Shown here in pieces: positions 18,225 through 26,385 of a stretch of 45,425 nt of DNA. The notes below the pieces were generated by a model. The model saw nothing but the letters and a program-made list of their open reading frames with translations. It did not search any database and was not told the origin of the DNA. This DNA comes from RGIG250 sp964540025 (GTDB lineage Bacteria; Bacillota; Negativicutes; Selenomonadales; Selenomonadaceae). Location: positions 1 through 45,425 of the forward strand of contig CAZIKQ010000010.1 of assembly GCA_964540025.1 (NCBI GenBank). Reading direction: 5' to 3'. The number at the start of each line of letters is the position of its first letter. Positions within the stretch are counted from its first letter, which is position 1. A program made the position numbers and the translations under genes.

Positions 18225-18335
18225 CCACTGCAAGGTCATAAGTGGCGGATTATGCGTTAAATGACATGGTGGTGGGGATCATGTCTCTATCGTCGCTCTA
18301 TACAAGGAGGAGGGAAAATGCCTGTGGCATTTTCC
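18225..18335 (+). other. Three tandem hairpins in the mreB-mreC intergenic region
   Basis: Within 167 nt three stems occur: CCACT/AGTGG (18225-18245), GACATG/CATGTC (18263-18285), and a 10-bp perfect stem GGAAAATGCC/GGCATTTTCC with a TGT loop (18313-18335). None is followed by a U-run, so they do not look like terminators. They could stabilise, process or regulate the mRNA between mreB and mreC. Confidence 0.55.
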
Positions 18336-18338
18336 TAG
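18318..18338 (+). CDS. Possible six-codon leader ORF (MPVAFS)
   Basis: An ATG preceded by AAGGAGGAGG opens a frame of six codons ending in TAG. It lies within the third hairpin upstream of mreC. mreC itself has no clear Shine-Dalgarno, so ribosomes may load here. The ORF may equally be a chance product of the hairpin. Confidence 0.25.
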   Translation: MPVAFS

Positions 18339-18371
18339 GCAATAGCATTATAACTGGATATCTTTGAAACG

Positions 18372-19283
18372 ATGAGTAAAATCAAAAACGACGGCCACAG
18401 TGGAAGGGCCGCTCTCCTTTTGGCAATCGTATTCGTTGGGGTATTTTGCAGCGTGTTTTTTGCCGATAAGGGCCGCTTTGAACTCCCCTTTACGACGCCA
18501 ACTTTGCTGACGGTCTTTGCTCCCTTTCAAAGGGCTGCTTCCTGGGTGGGCGGTAAGTACCGAGAGATCACATCGAATGTGTGGGATGTTTTTACCGTTC
18601 ATGAGCAGAACAAAATGCTTCGAAATGAGGTGCGGGAGCTCCGGGAGCTGAACCGCAGGGCTGCAGAGTATGAGGCAGAGAATAACCGGCTGCGGGATAT
18701 GCTTAATTACAAGAACTCCGCCGGTCAGTTTGATTTGGCTGTTTGCAGCGTTATCGGCCGGGAAGCGGCAACCTGGACAAGTGTTATTACTGTTAATCGA
18801 GGCAGCAGTGACGGGATTCGGAAGAATATGCCGGTGGTAACACAGCATGGACTTGTAGGCCATGTTACCGAGGTCGGCCCTGTTTCCAGCCGGGTTAAAC
18901 TGGTAACTGATCCCCGGGCGGCGGTGGCAGTTTTGGACCAGCGGTCCCGCATTGCGGGAATTGTCCAGGGTGACATAGCCGACGTCTATCGGGTCAGGAT
19001 GGTCAATATCCCCCGTAACGCGGACGTTATGGTGGGGGATAGGGTCATAACGAGCGGCTTTGGCGGAATTTATCCAAAAGGGCTGGTGGTCGGTACTATT
19101 TCCGAGGTAAAGAACGATGCAGGCGGTCTGTTGAAGTATGCCGTCCTTGATTCAGCTGTTGACCTTCAGCAATTGGAGGATGTGGCTGTTATAACTGCCT
19201 CGAGGGAGTCAGTACCAGTAACCCCGCCAGCCAATGCAAATGGAAGTGACAAAGGCAAAAATATGAGCGGTGGCCAGCCATGA
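18372..19283 (+). CDS. mreC: Rod-shape-determining protein MreC
   Basis: A 303-residue MreC, an extracytoplasmic scaffold of the elongasome that links MreB to PBP2. A transmembrane segment (about 14-33) is followed by a coiled coil (about 70-120, rich in E/R/L). Then come two beta-barrel domains with motifs such as VNRGSSDGI, GLVGHVTEVG and VVGDRVITSG-like VGDRVITSGFGG. The last 25 residues are a polar tail. No Shine-Dalgarno is evident before ATG 18372 (TTTGAAACG precedes it), which is unlike the neighbouring genes. It overlaps mreD by 4 nt (ATGA). Confidence 0.95.
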   Translation: MSKIKNDGHSGRAALLLAIVFVGVFCSVFFADKGRFELPFTTPTLLTVFAPFQRAASWVGGKYREITSNVWDVFTVHEQNKMLRNEVRELRELNRRAAEYEAENNRLRDMLNYKNSAGQFDLAVCSVIGREAATWTSVITVNRGSSDGIRKNMPVVTQHGLVGHVTEVGPVSSRVKLVTDPRAAVAVLDQRSRIAGIVQGDIADVYRVRMVNIPRNADVMVGDRVITSGFGGIYPKGLVVGTISEVKNDAGGLLKYAVLDSAVDLQQLEDVAVITASRESVPVTPPANANGSDKGKNMSGGQP

Positions 19284-19789
19284 GGCGGCTTGTTGTGTGG
19301 ATCGCGGTAATCGGCGGTCTGTTTGTCCTTGAAACCTCGCTGATGCCTTTTTTTGCCATTGGCGGCGTAGGGCCTGATTTTTTGCTGCTCTTTGCGGTAT
19401 CTTTCACAATATTGCAGGGGAAGCGCCTGGGGATTTTTTCTGCTTTTTGTTTTGGTATTTTGGAGGATGTTATCACCGGCGGCTTCTTCGGAGTCAATAC
19501 GCTGGCAAAAATGACAGCTGCCTTTGTTTGCGGTTCTCTGAGCGACAGGATGTTTAAGGAGCAGACCGTTTTGCCGTTGATAAATTCTCTGGGCGCTACG
19601 GCGATCCAATATGGAGTAATTTTCGGGATGGTATATCTGCTGGGATACAAGCCGGGAATTTATACGACGGTAGGGAAGATTCTTTTACCCCGGCTGATGT
19701 TTAATTTTCTGTTTGCTCTGCCGGTACACCGGCTGGTTATCTGGCTTTGCGACAGATTTTGGCTGGAGCAGCGCTCAAGGGAATCATAG
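19280..19789 (+). CDS. mreD: Rod-shape-determining membrane protein MreD
   Basis: A 169-residue, very hydrophobic protein with about five predicted transmembrane helices; family members sit in the membrane with MreC. Motifs include GPDFLLLF and the LGIFSAFCFGILEDVITGG region (GLxxD-like family core). The start overlaps the mreC stop codon (ATGA), implying coupling. It is shortly followed by a hairpin and mrdA. Confidence 0.92.
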   Translation: MRRLVVWIAVIGGLFVLETSLMPFFAIGGVGPDFLLLFAVSFTILQGKRLGIFSAFCFGILEDVITGGFFGVNTLAKMTAAFVCGSLSDRMFKEQTVLPLINSLGATAIQYGVIFGMVYLLGYKPGIYTTVGKILLPRLMFNFLFALPVHRLVIWLCDRFWLEQRSRES

Positions 19790-19846
19790 AAATATAGAAA
19801 TATTGGAGAATCATTATGACGTGGTTCCCAAATAGAGAATATTGGC

Positions 19847-19868
19847 CAGGACACCTGCGGGTGTCCTG
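19847..19868 (+). other. Hairpin between mreD and mrdA
   Basis: CAGGACACC (19847-19855) pairs perfectly with GGTGTCCTG (19860-19868) around a TGCG loop. Only ATTTGTAG follows, which is a poor U-run. It ends 10 nt before the mrdA ribosome-binding site, so it may be a weak attenuator or an mRNA stability element. Confidence 0.5.
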
Positions 19869-19890
19869 ATTTGTAGATAAGGAGCAGGTC

Positions 19891-21975
19891 GTGATTAACG
19901 AATTCGATGGCAGGCTACGGGTATTGGGTATAGTTGTCATCCTGATAATCTTCGCGCTTATCCTTAGAGCGGGATACCTGCAAGTATACAATGGAGAATA
20001 TTACTCCCGACTGGCTGACGGTAACAGAATTCGGGTCATTCCCTATACTGCGCCCAGAGGTCTTTTTTACGACCGTAACGGGGAAAGCCTTGTTTCAAAC
20101 AGGCCTGGTTTTACGGTCAGCCTTTTGCCGCTTAATTCTCCGGTCAGTGATGATGTAGTGAACAGACTGGCAAAGCTCCTGAATGTCCCGGCCAAGGATA
20201 TAAAGGAAAGAATTGGCGATACTGTTGGTGTAGATCCGATACGCATTAAATATGACGTGAGCTTGGAGATAATCTCGATAATCGAAGAGCAGAAGGATAT
20301 GTTCCCCGGCGTTATCATTGAGGTTCAGCCCATAAGGAAATATATCAATAACCAGCTGGCCGCCCATACTATTGGCTACGTTGCAGAGATCTCCGATGAT
20401 GAGCTGGACGCCAGGAAGGGACAGGATTACCGTATCGGCGATATTATCGGGAAATATGGTTTAGAGCGTTTCTACGATAAAGAACTGAGGGGCAGCCGGG
20501 GCGGACAGCAGGTAGAGGTCGATGTAAGCGGTACACCTGTTCAGATACTTGGCAGTAAGGATGCTGTTCCCGGTAATGATATATACCTGACCTTGGACAA
20601 GCGGATACAGGAAGCAGCGGAAAGGGCAGTAGACAGGGTGTTGGCGCGCCTTGATACCAAGGGCGCGGCGGCTGTTGTCATGAATCCCCAGACGGGAGAA
20701 GTGATGGCTATGGTAAGCCGGCCTGCCTTTGACCCAAATAAATTTATCAATGGCATCAGTCAGAAGGATTGGCAGGAAATAATTGAAAACCCTTTCTACA
20801 CCATGGATAACAAGGCGATCAGCGGCGAATACCCACCTGGTTCCACGTTCAAAATCGTTACGGGTATCGCGGCCCTTGCCGAAGGAAAGGTAACGCCGGA
20901 AGAAAAGATTCTGGACACGGGTGTGTACTGGATTGATGAAAAGACAAATGCTGCCGGAGAAGCTCTCGGCTGGATAAACTTTGCCGAGGCAATGGCCCAT
21001 TCCGATAATATTTATTTTTACGAAATGGGATACCGGCTGGGCATAGATAATCTGGAGAAATATTCCCGTATGTTTGGCCTTGGCCGAAAGACCGGGATTA
21101 ACCTTCCCTTTGAGAGCGAAGGCCTTGTGGCAAGCAAGAAATACAAGGAAGAAGTCTCTGACGAGGAATGGTATGTTTCCGAGACCCTTGACGCGGCAAT
21201 CGGGCAGGGCTTTAATCTGGTAACTCCTCTTCAGGCAGCAATGGTCATGGGTCAGATGGCAGCTGGCGGCAAGTGCTACCGGCCATATCTGGTGGACAAA
21301 ATCGTGGCGGCTGACGGAACCCTTATAAAAAAATTTGGTCCAACCCTGGACCATGAGCTGGATGTACCGCAGGACATTATCAGGCTGGTGCAGAACAGCC
21401 TGAATGATGTTACCCATTACGGAACTGCCTCCTCTTTCTTTGGTCACGGCTTTCCGGTGAATATAGCCGGTAAGACTGGTACAGCCGAGAACCCTCACGG
21501 ACGTGACCATGGCTGGTTTGTTGCCTATGGACCATTTGAAAATCCAAATGTGGTCGTGGCGGTAGTTGTTGAGCAGGGCGGCTTTGGCGCCAGCTCGGCA
21601 GTTCCCATAGGCCGGGAGATTCTTTCAGCGATTTTTACGCCTCCCCAGCCGCCTCCGGCGAAAGCTAAGACAAGCGGAAAACCGGTGACGGACGCAAAGG
21701 CTGACAGAAAGGTTGGCCCGGCGGGTGGAAATGCTGCTGGGACAAGTGGAGAAGGGAATTCTGAACAGGGCAGACGTGATACCGGTGAAGCGCAGGAAAA
21801 CCAACCGGCGGTGAATGTTCCTCAGACAGAAGCCGGCGGAAAGCGGAGCGGCGGAGATGAGCCGCAGCATCTGCCAAAACCACACTCTGCTCCGCAGCCA
21901 AGGCAAAAGCCAGGGCCGGTTCCAAAAACTTCAGCGGCAGAGAAGCCATCAGGCCCGGCAGGGAAGCCGGGCTGA
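19891..21975 (+). CDS. mrdA: Penicillin-binding protein 2 (class B transpeptidase of the elongasome)
   Basis: A 694-residue class B PBP that cross-links peptidoglycan during elongation with RodA and MreCD. It has one N-terminal membrane anchor (about 9-30), a pedestal/dimerisation domain, and a transpeptidase domain with the active serine S318 in STFK, SDN (SxN) near residue 370 and KTG at 528-530. The core ends near residue 583. A 111-residue tail follows, rich in Pro, Lys, Gly and Ala and predicted to be disordered and extracytoplasmic. The start is GTG with AAGGAG 6 nt upstream. It directly follows mreD; rodA is not adjacent. Confidence 0.95.
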   Translation: MINEFDGRLRVLGIVVILIIFALILRAGYLQVYNGEYYSRLADGNRIRVIPYTAPRGLFYDRNGESLVSNRPGFTVSLLPLNSPVSDDVVNRLAKLLNVPAKDIKERIGDTVGVDPIRIKYDVSLEIISIIEEQKDMFPGVIIEVQPIRKYINNQLAAHTIGYVAEISDDELDARKGQDYRIGDIIGKYGLERFYDKELRGSRGGQQVEVDVSGTPVQILGSKDAVPGNDIYLTLDKRIQEAAERAVDRVLARLDTKGAAAVVMNPQTGEVMAMVSRPAFDPNKFINGISQKDWQEIIENPFYTMDNKAISGEYPPGSTFKIVTGIAALAEGKVTPEEKILDTGVYWIDEKTNAAGEALGWINFAEAMAHSDNIYFYEMGYRLGIDNLEKYSRMFGLGRKTGINLPFESEGLVASKKYKEEVSDEEWYVSETLDAAIGQGFNLVTPLQAAMVMGQMAAGGKCYRPYLVDKIVAADGTLIKKFGPTLDHELDVPQDIIRLVQNSLNDVTHYGTASSFFGHGFPVNIAGKTGTAENPHGRDHGWFVAYGPFENPNVVVAVVVEQGGFGASSAVPIGREILSAIFTPPQPPPAKAKTSGKPVTDAKADRKVGPAGGNAAGTSGEGNSEQGRRDTGEAQENQPAVNVPQTEAGGKRSGGDEPQHLPKPHSAPQPRQKPGPVPKTSAAEKPSGPAGKPG

Positions 21976-22006
21976 TTGCATAACTGTTTTATCTGTGTAT
22001 GCGTAC

Positions 22007-22035
22007 TTGTTACCTTTTCTTTATTTTGTTATAAT
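22007..22035 (+). promoter_or_regulatory. Promoter of minCDE
   Basis: TTGTTA (22007-22012), a 17-bp spacer and a perfect TATAAT (22030-22035), about 50 nt before minC. Confidence 0.8.
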
Positions 22036-22087
22036 GAAAAAATAAGGAAATCTTTCACCGAGTAGAATTGATTAAGGGTTTATTACC

Positions 22088-22870
22088 ATGAGTGAAGAGC
22101 TTGTAAAGTTTAAGGGAAGTGCTGCAGGTATTCAGTTGTCTATTGCTCCAGGCGCAGACGTAGAAGCTGTCCTCAATGAGATTCGAGACAAGCTGGAGTC
22201 CGAATGGGGCAGCAGATTTTTTCGCCGGGGAACGCTGGTCCTTTTGATGCCGGGGATTATTGCCCGGTCGGAGGAAGATAAATTCACCAAGCTGTTTCGA
22301 CAGCATGGTGTGTTCTTCCGGGTTGAAGACGCAGAGGCGGAGCTTCGGGAGACGAGAGCAAGGCAGGCAGCCTGCGCCAGGGCCGCGGCCGGGCGAGCCT
22401 CTGCCGGGGGCGTAGCGTCCCCGGCTCTGCCCGGGACGGGAGCTGTTCCCTCCGGACAATCGGTCAACGCGCTTCCTTTTAGTGCAGGTGGAGCGCCGCA
22501 GCCTTTGGCAACAGCGACAGAACCTGATGCTGTTCCCATGAAGGTTGTCAACCGGACCGTGAGAAGCGGCGAGAGCATAACTTCCCGGGGAGGAGTTCTC
22601 GTTGTGGGGAATGTGAACCCCGGAGCGGAGATAATCGCCGGAGGCTCTATTGATATCAGAGGTATTTGCAAGGGACTTGTTCATGCCGGAGCATACGGAG
22701 ACAGGTCGGCGGTTGTTGTTGCAGATTGTCTGATGCCGGTGCAGATAAGAATTGCTGATATAATCGCCCAGTCGCCGGAGGGAATGGAAAAGCCCAGCAA
22801 AGCTGAACGGGCGCAGATAAAGAACAATTCAATCGTTATTGAGACAATAGAAAGGCAGGAGTCCAAATGA
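22088..22870 (+). CDS. minC: Septum site-determining protein MinC
   Basis: A 260-residue inhibitor of FtsZ assembly that is recruited to the membrane by MinD. The N-terminal FtsZ-acting domain spans about 1-92. A linker of about 60 residues, rich in Ala, Gly and Pro, follows (about 93-150). The C-terminal beta-helix (about 155-235) binds MinD and has GNVNPGAEIIAGGSIDIRG and GLVHAGAYGD. The usual RSGQ motif of the MinD-binding face reads RSGE here (159-162). The ribosome-binding site is a modest AAGGG. Its last codons overlap minD by 4 nt. Confidence 0.95.
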   Translation: MSEELVKFKGSAAGIQLSIAPGADVEAVLNEIRDKLESEWGSRFFRRGTLVLLMPGIIARSEEDKFTKLFRQHGVFFRVEDAEAELRETRARQAACARAAAGRASAGGVASPALPGTGAVPSGQSVNALPFSAGGAPQPLATATEPDAVPMKVVNRTVRSGESITSRGGVLVVGNVNPGAEIIAGGSIDIRGICKGLVHAGAYGDRSAVVVADCLMPVQIRIADIIAQSPEGMEKPSKAERAQIKNNSIVIETIERQESK

Positions 22871-23652
22871 GCGAAGTGATCGTCGTAACCTCCGGAAAGG
22901 GCGGCGTTGGCAAGACTACCACCACTGCCAATATCGGCATGGGCCTGGCAGCCAGGGGCAAGAAGGTGGTATTGATTGATACTGATACCGGTCTCCGAAA
23001 TCTCGATCTGCTTCTGGGTTTGGAGCGGCGCATCGTCTATACGCTGGTAGATGTTATCCAGCAGCGGGTAGGCTATCGACAGGCGCTGGTCCGTCATAAA
23101 AAGTACGAGAACCTGTTCCTGCTGGCAACCAGCCAGATAGCGGACAAGACGGCTATTACTCCCCCCCAGATGGCAGAGCTCATCAAGAATATGCGGGATG
23201 ATTTTGACTATATACTTATCGACTGCCCGGCCGGTATCGAGCAGGGATTTCAGACGGCTGTAGTGGGAGCTGACTGGGCGATTGTCATCACTATGCCGGA
23301 GGTAGCTGCCGTCCGGGATGCCGATAAGATCATTGGGAAGCTGCTGGCTGATGATAAAAAGGTAAAGCTGGTAGTAAACCGCATCCGTCCTGAGATCGTC
23401 GCCAGGGGGGATATGCTTACGATGGAAGATATTGACGATACTCTCGGAGTAGAACGAATAGGCCATATCCCTGATGACACGGCAGTTATTGACGCTGCCA
23501 ATGTCGGTGTTCCGGTGGTGGAGAATGAAAACTCTCAGGCGGGTAAAGCATACCGTAATTTGGTGGGGCGCATTATGGGAGAAACGATTCCCTTTATGGA
23601 ATTTTCCGGTCCCGGCTTTTTTGATCGTCTGAAGGCGCTTTTCGGCCGCTGA
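22867..23652 (+). CDS. minD: Septum site-determining ATPase MinD
   Basis: A 261-residue ParA/MinD ATPase. The deviant Walker A is SGKGGVGKTT (9-18; K11 and K16), with IDTDTGLRNLD as the switch I region and YILIDCPAGIEQG as Walker B/switch II. The C-terminal GFFDRLKALFGR is an amphipathic membrane-targeting helix. ATP-bound dimers sit on the membrane, carry MinC and are released by MinE. ATG overlaps minC (ATGA). Confidence 0.97.
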   Translation: MSEVIVVTSGKGGVGKTTTTANIGMGLAARGKKVVLIDTDTGLRNLDLLLGLERRIVYTLVDVIQQRVGYRQALVRHKKYENLFLLATSQIADKTAITPPQMAELIKNMRDDFDYILIDCPAGIEQGFQTAVVGADWAIVITMPEVAAVRDADKIIGKLLADDKKVKLVVNRIRPEIVARGDMLTMEDIDDTLGVERIGHIPDDTAVIDAANVGVPVVENENSQAGKAYRNLVGRIMGETIPFMEFSGPGFFDRLKALFGR

Positions 23653-23667
23653 TAGGAGGAAATTGTA

Positions 23668-23946
23668 ATGTTGGATTCTCTTTTCGGCCTCTTTGGCGGA
23701 AAGTCAAAGTCTTCCCATGAAATAGCCAGAGACAGATTGAAAGTGGTCCTGGTTCATGACCGGGCCAGTATTAGTCCCGAGGTAATGGAAAAAATGCGGG
23801 AAGAAATACTTCAGGTAATCTCAAAATACATGGACGTTGACAGAAAGTCCATGGATATCGGGCTTGAGACGCAGGATGATGCCGTGGCAGTAGTGGCAAA
23901 TATTCCTATCCGCAACTACAGGCACCCGGGTAAGCGGCGTAAATAA
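23668..23946 (+). CDS. minE: Cell division topological specificity factor MinE
   Basis: A 92-residue MinE. An N-terminal amphipathic, MinD-interacting segment (LDSLFGLFG, then ARDRLKVVLVHDRA) precedes the dimerisation domain (about 35-85). It stimulates MinD ATPase and so positions the Z ring. AGGAGG precedes the ATG. Its presence implies an oscillating or gradient Min system rather than the DivIVA-anchored type of Bacillus. Confidence 0.95.
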   Translation: MLDSLFGLFGGKSKSSHEIARDRLKVVLVHDRASISPEVMEKMREEILQVISKYMDVDRKSMDIGLETQDDAVAVVANIPIRNYRHPGKRRK

Positions 23947-24019
23947 ACAGCAACGGCGAAGGTTTTGAAGAAGGCGACGTTATGCGTGCTATCGTGTTTA
24001 CAAACCCGACGCAGGGGGA

Positions 24020-26215
24020 ATGTTTAACAGCAAACAGGTGGTTATCCGTCTGTTTGTTGTTTGTTTTTTTGCGCTGTTGTCCTGTTGTCCGGCGGGCAGC
24101 GGTCTTCCTGCCGTAGAGGCGGCCGGGGCAGAAGAAAAAATCGTGCGGGTCGGTTATTTTGACGATAACGATGCGATGCAGACAGGATTTTCTGACGGCC
24201 AATACAAGAGTGGATATTCATACGCGTATATTCAGGAAATAGCCAGGCACACCGGCTGGAAATATCAGTATGTATACGGCAGCTGGGATGAAATGCTGGA
24301 AAAGCTCATTCGGGGAGAAATTGATATATTGAGCAATGTACCCTATCGTCAGGGGGAAACTTCCCGAATTTTGTTTCCGAGGCTGCCGATGGGGCGGGAA
24401 GAGTACCATATTCTGGTCCATGAGAATCAGAGAGTGTTAAACATGGGCAATCCCGAATCATTGTCCGGTATGCGCATCGGGGTGAAGGCAGACAGCAACA
24501 TTGAGCTGGCTCTAAAGGACTTTGTGGCGGAGAACAGAATAAACTGCAAAATTATTCCCCTCAGGACCGCTTTCTCCCGTATAGAAATGTTTCGCCATCG
24601 CCGGTTGGATGCGCTGGCGTCCTTCGATTACAATATGGTGGATGGGGTAAAGAGTATCATTAACTTTGGCGGAACAAGTCTCTATCTTTGCGTTACGGAA
24701 AGCAGGCCTGACCTTTTGGAGGAGCTGAACAGGGCGCAGGAAGAAATATTCACCCGGCGGCCGTCTTTTGATAAAGGGCTCCATGAAGCCTACCTGAGCA
24801 AGCAGTACATAAGGCAGGGATTAAACGATGATGAGAAGGACTGGCTTTACAGCCGCAACATCAGAATAGGCTGTCTGCGGGATTATCTGCCCTACAGTGG
24901 ATATGACAAGCAACAGGGACAATGGGGAGGTGTAGTTGTCCTCGCGGCAAAAAGATTGGAGGAGTACACCGGCTGCAAGGTAGATTTAATGCCCTTTGAC
25001 AGTCGGTTGGAAATGATAGAGGCATTGAAGGAGGGATATGTTGACGCGGCATTTCCTGTCTTTAATGACCTGTGGTACGAGGAACAGGAGGGAATTTTCG
25101 GAACGGGGAAGTTTGCTTCGGACAATATAGCAATAGCTTATAAGGATGAGCACATCAATGATACCTATAGACGTATTGGAATAATCCGCCGTTCGGCGCC
25201 GGCGATGGAGATCGTGCGGAAGATGTTTCCAAAGTCTGAACTTCAGGAATATAACACGCTGTCAGAGTGCCTTGAGGCAGTAGGGGATGGAAAGGTAACC
25301 AGCGTAGTCGTCAGTGGAAGTGTACTATACCGGTATCGGGAACAGTTTGGCGAACTCAATGATCTTCACATAACGAATGCCGGGAACATTGATTATGGCT
25401 TTGTCACCAGACGGGAAAACCGGGTATTTTTCGGGATTTTGAGCCGGTGCCTGTCGGAGATAAACCAAAACGACATCAATGACGCGATCATCGGCAGCAC
25501 TTACGTGGCCGTTGACTATTCCCTGGCCAGCTTTATCAGACATAATAGCGGCCGGGTTACTATTGCTTTTTCGTTTTTTATCCTGTTGTTGATTATCAAT
25601 TTTTATCTGTACTGGCGCAGTACCCAGCGTCACAATGCCGAGATGGCAGCGTCATTGGCGAGAGAAGAGAATTACAGCCGTCAGCTCAAGAATGCCAACG
25701 AAAGCCTTCGCCGTCAGATGGAAATAATAAGAACCCAGAAGGGCATCATCACTATTGACGCCCTGACGCAGATAAACAACCGTTACCAGCTGGAAAAATT
25801 CACCGGTGAGCTGTTTGCCCAGTATGACAGTTCAAAGGGACAAAAAATATATCTGGCAATATGCGATCTTGACAAATTCAAGTCCATAAATGACAATTTC
25901 GGCCACAAGGAGGGGGATAAGGCGCTGGTGACCGTCGCCAATGCAATGAAGGGAGCCTGTGCAGGAACAAGCGCATTTATTGCCCGCTATGGCGGGGATG
26001 AGTTTGTAATCATAGTGAAAGCGAATGATGACAGCGTCATAAGGGAAATTGCCCGAAAGGTGCAGGAACGGCTGGCTCAGGCCACTGAGGAATTGCCTTA
26101 CAAGCTGTCGGCAAGCATCGGAATAGCCGAATGCAGCGATCAGGGAGAATCCTTTGAGAGTCTGTTCAATAAAGCTGATAAAGAGCTATACAGGAAAAAA
26201 GAAGAAAGGGCTTAA
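24020..26215 (+). CDS. Membrane diguanylate cyclase with two extracellular SBP-type sensor domains
   Basis: A 731-residue sensor protein. An N-terminal signal or membrane segment (about 8-25, with a doubtful lipobox-like LLSC) is followed by two family-3 solute-binding domains (about 40-265 and 285-510). A transmembrane helix (513-532), a coiled-coil linker (about 538-575) and a GGDEF domain follow (about 580-731), with an intact GGDEF at 658-662. It probably makes cyclic di-GMP in response to a small extracellular ligand such as an amino acid. The inhibitory I-site RxxD, normally just upstream of GGDEF, reads GTSA, so product inhibition is likely absent. The AGGGGG site is only 1 nt from ATG 24020 and no better in-frame start exists. 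It follows minE by 73 nt with no clear promoter. Confidence 0.9.
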   Translation: MFNSKQVVIRLFVVCFFALLSCCPAGSGLPAVEAAGAEEKIVRVGYFDDNDAMQTGFSDGQYKSGYSYAYIQEIARHTGWKYQYVYGSWDEMLEKLIRGEIDILSNVPYRQGETSRILFPRLPMGREEYHILVHENQRVLNMGNPESLSGMRIGVKADSNIELALKDFVAENRINCKIIPLRTAFSRIEMFRHRRLDALASFDYNMVDGVKSIINFGGTSLYLCVTESRPDLLEELNRAQEEIFTRRPSFDKGLHEAYLSKQYIRQGLNDDEKDWLYSRNIRIGCLRDYLPYSGYDKQQGQWGGVVVLAAKRLEEYTGCKVDLMPFDSRLEMIEALKEGYVDAAFPVFNDLWYEEQEGIFGTGKFASDNIAIAYKDEHINDTYRRIGIIRRSAPAMEIVRKMFPKSELQEYNTLSECLEAVGDGKVTSVVVSGSVLYRYREQFGELNDLHITNAGNIDYGFVTRRENRVFFGILSRCLSEINQNDINDAIIGSTYVAVDYSLASFIRHNSGRVTIAFSFFILLLIINFYLYWRSTQRHNAEMAASLAREENYSRQLKNANESLRRQMEIIRTQKGIITIDALTQINNRYQLEKFTGELFAQYDSSKGQKIYLAICDLDKFKSINDNFGHKEGDKALVTVANAMKGACAGTSAFIARYGGDEFVIIVKANDDSVIREIARKVQERLAQATEELPYKLSASIGIAECSDQGESFESLFNKADKELYRKKEERA

Positions 26216-26262
26216 AAACATAGCCGTGAAAATGATTGCTCATTTTTCACGGCTATGTTTTT
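26214..26262. terminator. Long, probably bidirectional terminator after the GGDEF gene
   Basis: A near-perfect stem of about 22 bp (26214-26235 with 26240-26262) includes the last two bases of the TAA stop codon. It has A-rich and T-rich ends, so it can work on both strands. A further TTTTTT follows at 26267. Confidence 0.92.
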
Positions 26263-26302
26263 GGAGTTTTTTGATTCGGTAGGTGTATTTTTCCTAAACA
26301 GC

Positions 26303-26331
26303 TTGTTTGTGGTCGTAAATACAGGTATAAT
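26303..26331 (+). promoter_or_regulatory. Promoter of pheST
   Basis: TTGTTT (26303-26308), a 17-bp spacer and perfect TATAAT (26326-26331). The leader would be only about 48 nt, too short for the T-box that many Firmicutes place before pheST. Confidence 0.8.
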
Positions 26332-26385
26332 ATATTTTCAATATTTCAAAAAAATTCGGCAGTACGCCGCTTGAGGAGGATATAT

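Noticed and set aside
18313..18335. mreB terminator
   Set aside because: The stem is perfect but is followed by TAGGCAATAG rather than a T-run, and mreC continues in the same direction with no promoter after it.
26371..26385. TTG start 15 nt upstream for pheS (likewise TTG 14551, GTG 30417, GTG 38855)
   Set aside because: Each of these codons overlaps or abuts the Shine-Dalgarno of a better-spaced downstream ATG that gives the family N-terminus.
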